From contig JACKMU010000001.1 in assembly GCA_024235215.1 (NCBI GenBank), positions 248,001 to 312,000 of the forward strand: a stretch of 64,000 bases of DNA, given 5' to 3'. Position 1 is the stretch's first letter; every line of letters begins with the position of its first letter. The notes under the pieces were generated by a model that saw nothing but the letters and a program-made list of their open reading frames with translations, had not been told where the DNA came from and searched no databases. Positions 60,824 to 64,000 of this stretch are shown here, piece by piece. A program made the position numbers and the translations under genes. The stretch comes from Chromatiaceae bacterium (GTDB taxonomy: Bacteria; Pseudomonadota; Gammaproteobacteria; Chromatiales; Chromatiaceae).

Positions 60824-62041
60824 TTACAGATAGTCGAACAGCGAAAGCCCCTTGATTCTCACATAGGACTGCTGTGCTGCCTGCAGCGCGGTCATCTGCC
60901 GTTCGAAGCGGGCGATTGCCTCGGCAAAGTCGAGATCCTCCTCCACCGATTTGTGGCTCTTCAGCGAGAGTTCCAGATCGGCGTTTACCTCGTACTGTTC
61001 GTCGATCGCATTGCGCCGGCCGCCGACCGAAGTGCGCGTATCGATCACGCTATCGAGTGCCAGCTGCACATCGGCGATATAACGGTCGACCGGGCGCTTC
61101 TCATTCAGCGCACCGGCCAGCTGGTGCAACGTCTCGAACACGTTGCGCTGGGTGCGCGTGGTTGCGCTGGTACCCGCGGTCAGACCGCTTTGTGCATCCG
61201 CCCCGGCCGCCAGTGCGATGCTGATGCCGGACCCCTCGACGACCGTCATCTCCAGCTGACCGCTGCTGTTCACCGAGGCGCGCACACCGCTCCGGTCCCG
61301 GACCTCGTTGACTGCATCCGCCAGCTGCTGTGCCCGCTCCGCCGCGGATGCGGCCGTCACTATCGCGCCGATACTGACCGGGCCGTTGCCATTGCCGCCG
61401 TCGACTGTGATAGCGCCATCCGCTACCGGGCCCAGATCGGTGGCGCCAACCGCGGTAACCGACACGTACGCGGCCGTGGCAACATTCACGAACAGGCCGT
61501 GGCCATGGTCACCGTCAGCCACTTGCCGGTCCGGAGAGATCTGCAGCTGGCGCTGCCCCAGATCACCGTTGTAGACGTAGCTGCCGACCGCCGGATTGGT
61601 GAACGGTTTTTCACCACTCTGGTAGCCGGCGAAAATATACTCTCCGCTACTGTCGCGGGTGTTGGCCAGGCCATAAAGCTGGTCCAGGAGTTGATGAATC
61701 TCTGCGGCGATGGCGTGGGTATCGTTGCCGCTCAGGGTGGCATTGTTGCCCTGAACCGCAAGCTCGTGGACCCGCTGCAGCAGATTGGTCGCACCGGTGA
61801 GCACACCCTCCTCGCTCTCCAGCCTCGATTTGATCCGACCGATATTGTCTTGATACTGCTGCACCGTCTCCAGCGCCCGGTTGAGACTGAGCACCCGTGA
61901 GGCGCTGGCGGGATCGTCCGCCGGGGCGATCACCCGGCGACCGGTGGAGAGCTGCAGCTGGGTGTCTCCGACTTTGGCCTGCTGGCGCAGCATCGCATCC
62001 AGCGCACGCTGGGTCATGGTGGCTGTAGAGATTCTCGTCAT
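60824..62041 (-). CDS. flgL: Hook-filament junction protein FlgL (HAP3)
   Basis: 405 residues. Flagellin-like ends: MTRISTATMTQRALDAMLRQ, LQLSTGRRVIAPADDPASAS, and C-terminal EEDLDFAEAIARFERQMTAL. Joins hook to filament. Its ATG lies two bases after the flgK stop. Confidence 0.96.
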   Translation of the reverse strand: MTRISTATMTQRALDAMLRQQAKVGDTQLQLSTGRRVIAPADDPASASRVLSLNRALETVQQYQDNIGRIKSRLESEEGVLTGATNLLQRVHELAVQGNNATLSGNDTHAIAAEIHQLLDQLYGLANTRDSSGEYIFAGYQSGEKPFTNPAVGSYVYNGDLGQRQLQISPDRQVADGDHGHGLFVNVATAAYVSVTAVGATDLGPVADGAITVDGGNGNGPVSIGAIVTAASAAERAQQLADAVNEVRDRSGVRASVNSSGQLEMTVVEGSGISIALAAGADAQSGLTAGTSATTRTQRNVFETLHQLAGALNEKRPVDRYIADVQLALDSVIDTRTSVGGRRNAIDEQYEVNADLELSLKSHKSVEEDLDFAEAIARFERQMTALQAAQQSYVRIKGLSLFDYL

Positions 62042-62043
62042 AC

Positions 62044-64000
62044 TTACCCCCTGACCGCACCGATCAGTGTATCGAATATCCTGCTGGCTACCGTAATCAC
62101 CTGAGCAGAGGCCTGGTAAGCCTGCTGAAAGCGGATCAACCTGGCCGCCTCTTCATCCAGATTGACGCCGGTGAGTGAGGAGAGTGTCGCCTGATGATGC
62201 TGCAGCAGCCCGTAGCTCGCTTCGCTATTGATACTCGCCTGACGGGTCTTCGCGCCTACGTCCGAGACCAGCAGACCGTACGTCTCCTGGATAGTGGCGG
62301 TTGCGGCAGTACCCCCGGTGGCACCGAGCAGTGTCTTCTGCTGCTGTATATCTGCCAATGCCAATGCGTTACGGTTGTCACCCGAACCGGTGCCGTTGTT
62401 TTCGATGATGAACTGGTCCCCCTCCGCCGGAACTCCGCTGACGCTGAAGCGCATGCCGCCATAGGCGGTGAACTCAAAGCGCTTGCCACTGCCGTCACTG
62501 ACCGGATCGTAGGAGAGCGTGCCACCCGGTCCGCCGTTGACCCGGAAACCCGGGTCGTCGGCGGTGCCGTCTCCATTCACATCCGCGCGCCACTGCAGTG
62601 TGATGCTGCTGGGTCCGCTCAGCGGCAGATTTTCGCTGCTGCTCACCACCGGCTGGGTCAACTCGCCGCTGCCGCTGTTCAGGTTGCCGCTGTCAGCATT
62701 GGTTGCCTGTCTGAGCCGTAACGGCCCGGCCGCGGCGACCCCACGCGGATCATTCATCTGCACGGTGATCTTTCCAGCCGCTTCGCGGGTAGGCCGGATA
62801 AAGAATTTATCCCCCAGGTTGGCGGCTCCGGAGATCTCCAGCGTGATACCGTCGATCTCCACGCTGGTATAGGGATAGACGCCACCGGTATCGAGGGCGA
62901 ATTGCTTGTTGTCACTCAACCGGGTGAGGGTGAGCTGGTCACCGCCATCCGATTCCAGCCGGTAGTCGCTGGCGGTCAGACTGCCACCGTCGACAACGGT
63001 CGCAGCGACCGACGCCGCACCCGTGTTGGCAGGGTGCGGGTAGGGAGAGATTGCGGGCAACGCAAACAACGGCTCCCCTAGATTCCCGTTGAGATCGACA
63101 CCCAACTGCTGCTGCGCATTGATACTTCCACCGAGGCCGATCGCCACCAGTCCCAGCCGGTTCTGCCCCGGATCCAGTATGTCGTTGCGAAAGTCGAGCA
63201 GACCGCCGATCTCTCCGCCACTCAGCTGGTCGGTGATCACCCGGCTGCTGACGGTGTCGGTAAAGACCACCTCCACCCCGCTGACATCGGTGCTGTCGGT
63301 CCGGATGCCAAGCGTCGAGACGCTGTTCCCGATCACCAGCGCCTGCCCCTTACCGATGAAGATGTTCCAGGCGCCGTTATCCTGCGGCACCACGGTGATA
63401 TCGACGCGCTGAGCCAGTTCGCCCAGCAGTTGCTCACGCCGGTCCAACAGGTCATTGGGATCGGCGCTGCCGTTCGCGCCGATCGCCGCGACGATGTTTT
63501 GATTCACCCGCCCCAGCGATTCGGCCAGATCGTTGATCTCTCCGGTGAGCGACTTCAGCTGCTCATTCAAATGGATCCGCATGTCACTGAAACGACGATT
63601 CAGATCGTGAAACCGGTCGACCAGCGAACCGGACTCGGAAAGCAACACCTGACGCGAGGGAACAGAAGTGGGATCATCCGCCACCACCTGCATCGCATCG
63701 AAAAAATCCTGCAGCGCCGGATCCAGGCCGATGTTGGGATCGGCCAGTACGTTGTCCAGCTGCGTGGCGTACTCCGTGTAGAGCTCCAGCTGGGCGGAGA
63801 CCGACCGTGCAGAGCGCACCTGCGTGGAGAGGAACTGATCGGCAAGCCGCTCCACATCGTTCACCTTGACCCCATTCCCCAGCCAACCATAGCTGGTGAA
63901 GCGGGGTTCTTGAGTGGTGAGAACGGTGCGCTGCCGGCTGTACCCTTCGGTATCCGAATTGGCTATGTTGTGGCCCGTGGTATTGAGGGAGTTCTGAAAC
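62044..64000 (-). CDS. flgK: Hook-filament junction protein FlgK (HAP1), 5' end outside window
   Basis: At least 650 residues; the reading frame stays open to the right edge, giving FQNSLNTTGHNIANSDTEGY SRQR at the visible N-terminus, so only about 10-20 residues are missing. C-terminal part ends QAYQASAQVITVASRIFDTL, the FlgK signature. A shorter call beginning at a GTG near 63864 would drop the conserved N-terminal helix and is wrong. In an operon with flgL. Confidence 0.96.
   Translation of the reverse strand, partial: FQNSLNTTGHNIANSDTEGYSRQRTVLTTQEPRFTSYGWLGNGVKVNDVERLADQFLSTQVRSARSVSAQLELYTEYATQLDNVLADPNIGLDPALQDFFDAMQVVADDPTSVPSRQVLLSESGSLVDRFHDLNRRFSDMRIHLNEQLKSLTGEINDLAESLGRVNQNIVAAIGANGSADPNDLLDRREQLLGELAQRVDITVVPQDNGAWNIFIGKGQALVIGNSVSTLGIRTDSTDVSGVEVVFTDTVSSRVITDQLSGGEIGGLLDFRNDILDPGQNRLGLVAIGLGGSINAQQQLGVDLNGNLGEPLFALPAISPYPHPANTGAASVAATVVDGGSLTASDYRLESDGGDQLTLTRLSDNKQFALDTGGVYPYTSVEIDGITLEISGAANLGDKFFIRPTREAAGKITVQMNDPRGVAAAGPLRLRQATNADSGNLNSGSGELTQPVVSSSENLPLSGPSSITLQWRADVNGDGTADDPGFRVNGGPGGTLSYDPVSDGSGKRFEFTAYGGMRFSVSGVPAEGDQFIIENNGTGSGDNRNALALADIQQQKTLLGATGGTAATATIQETYGLLVSDVGAKTRQASINSEASYGLLQHHQATLSSLTGVNLDEEAARLIRFQQAYQASAQVITVASRIFDTLIGAVRG

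Overview
The window is a stretch of gammaproteobacterial chromosome, almost all of it coding. Three known gammaproteobacterial gene orders show this: pyrG-kdsA-eno-ftsB-ispD-ispF-truD followed by surE-pcm-nlpD-rpoS, tig-clpP-clpX-lon-hupB-ppiD, and ffh / rpsP-rimM-trmD-rplS. A cbb3 oxidase, two FNR-type oxygen sensors and a polar-type flagellar late operon point to a motile bacterium living across oxic/anoxic boundaries. The flavour is that of free-living or symbiotic sulfur-oxidising Chromatiales relatives, but the sequence does not prove the lineage.

Layout. 1-2775: end of a ccoNO operon (minus strand) and an FNR-type regulator, with FNR-like sites between them. 2875-6935: surE-pcm-yqaA-nlpD-rpoS on the minus strand. 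7300-8024: a convergent Smr-domain gene and a small MITE-like element (TA target duplication) that abuts the truD stop codon. 8024-14674: a tightly packed minus-strand run pyrG-kdsA-eno-ftsB-ispD-ispF-truD with overlapping stop/start codons. 14675-15429: a decayed stretch with a receiver-domain remnant and a near-perfect hairpin. 15430-18575: a chemoreceptor and a canonical FNR behind two FNR boxes. 18563-22723: dnaQ, rnhA, a YafS-like methyltransferase and mltD. 22739-29331: an oligopeptide-type ABC importer with unusual subunit architecture. 29692-39710: fabI, ppiD, tRNA-Asp, tRNA-Val, hupB, lon, clpX, clpP, tig, tRNA-Leu (protein quality control and folding). 40158-48243: the most accessory part, with a CBS protein, a short FimV-like protein, a radical SAM protein, a thioredoxin-fold protein and several small proteins without recognised function. 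48253-54349: sbcB, rplS-trmD-rimM-rpsP, ffh and a YpjD/CcsA-like gene. 54400-64000: fliT, fliS, a giant flagellin, flaG, fliD, flgL and the 5'-truncated flgK.

How the genes fit together. Oxygen control recurs: both FNR proteins keep all four iron-sulfur cysteines, and FNR boxes sit upstream of ccoN and of the second fnr. The folding and proteolysis block links trigger factor, ClpXP, Lon, HU and PpiD. The flagellar block holds filament, cap, hook-filament junction and two export chaperones.

I found no complete transposase, phage, CRISPR array or clear defence system. The least explained features are the MITE at truD, the 1015-residue flagellin, the doubly anchored ABC binding protein, the radical SAM/thioredoxin/secreted-protein group at 42982-45916, and a nested inverted repeat at 45941-46035.
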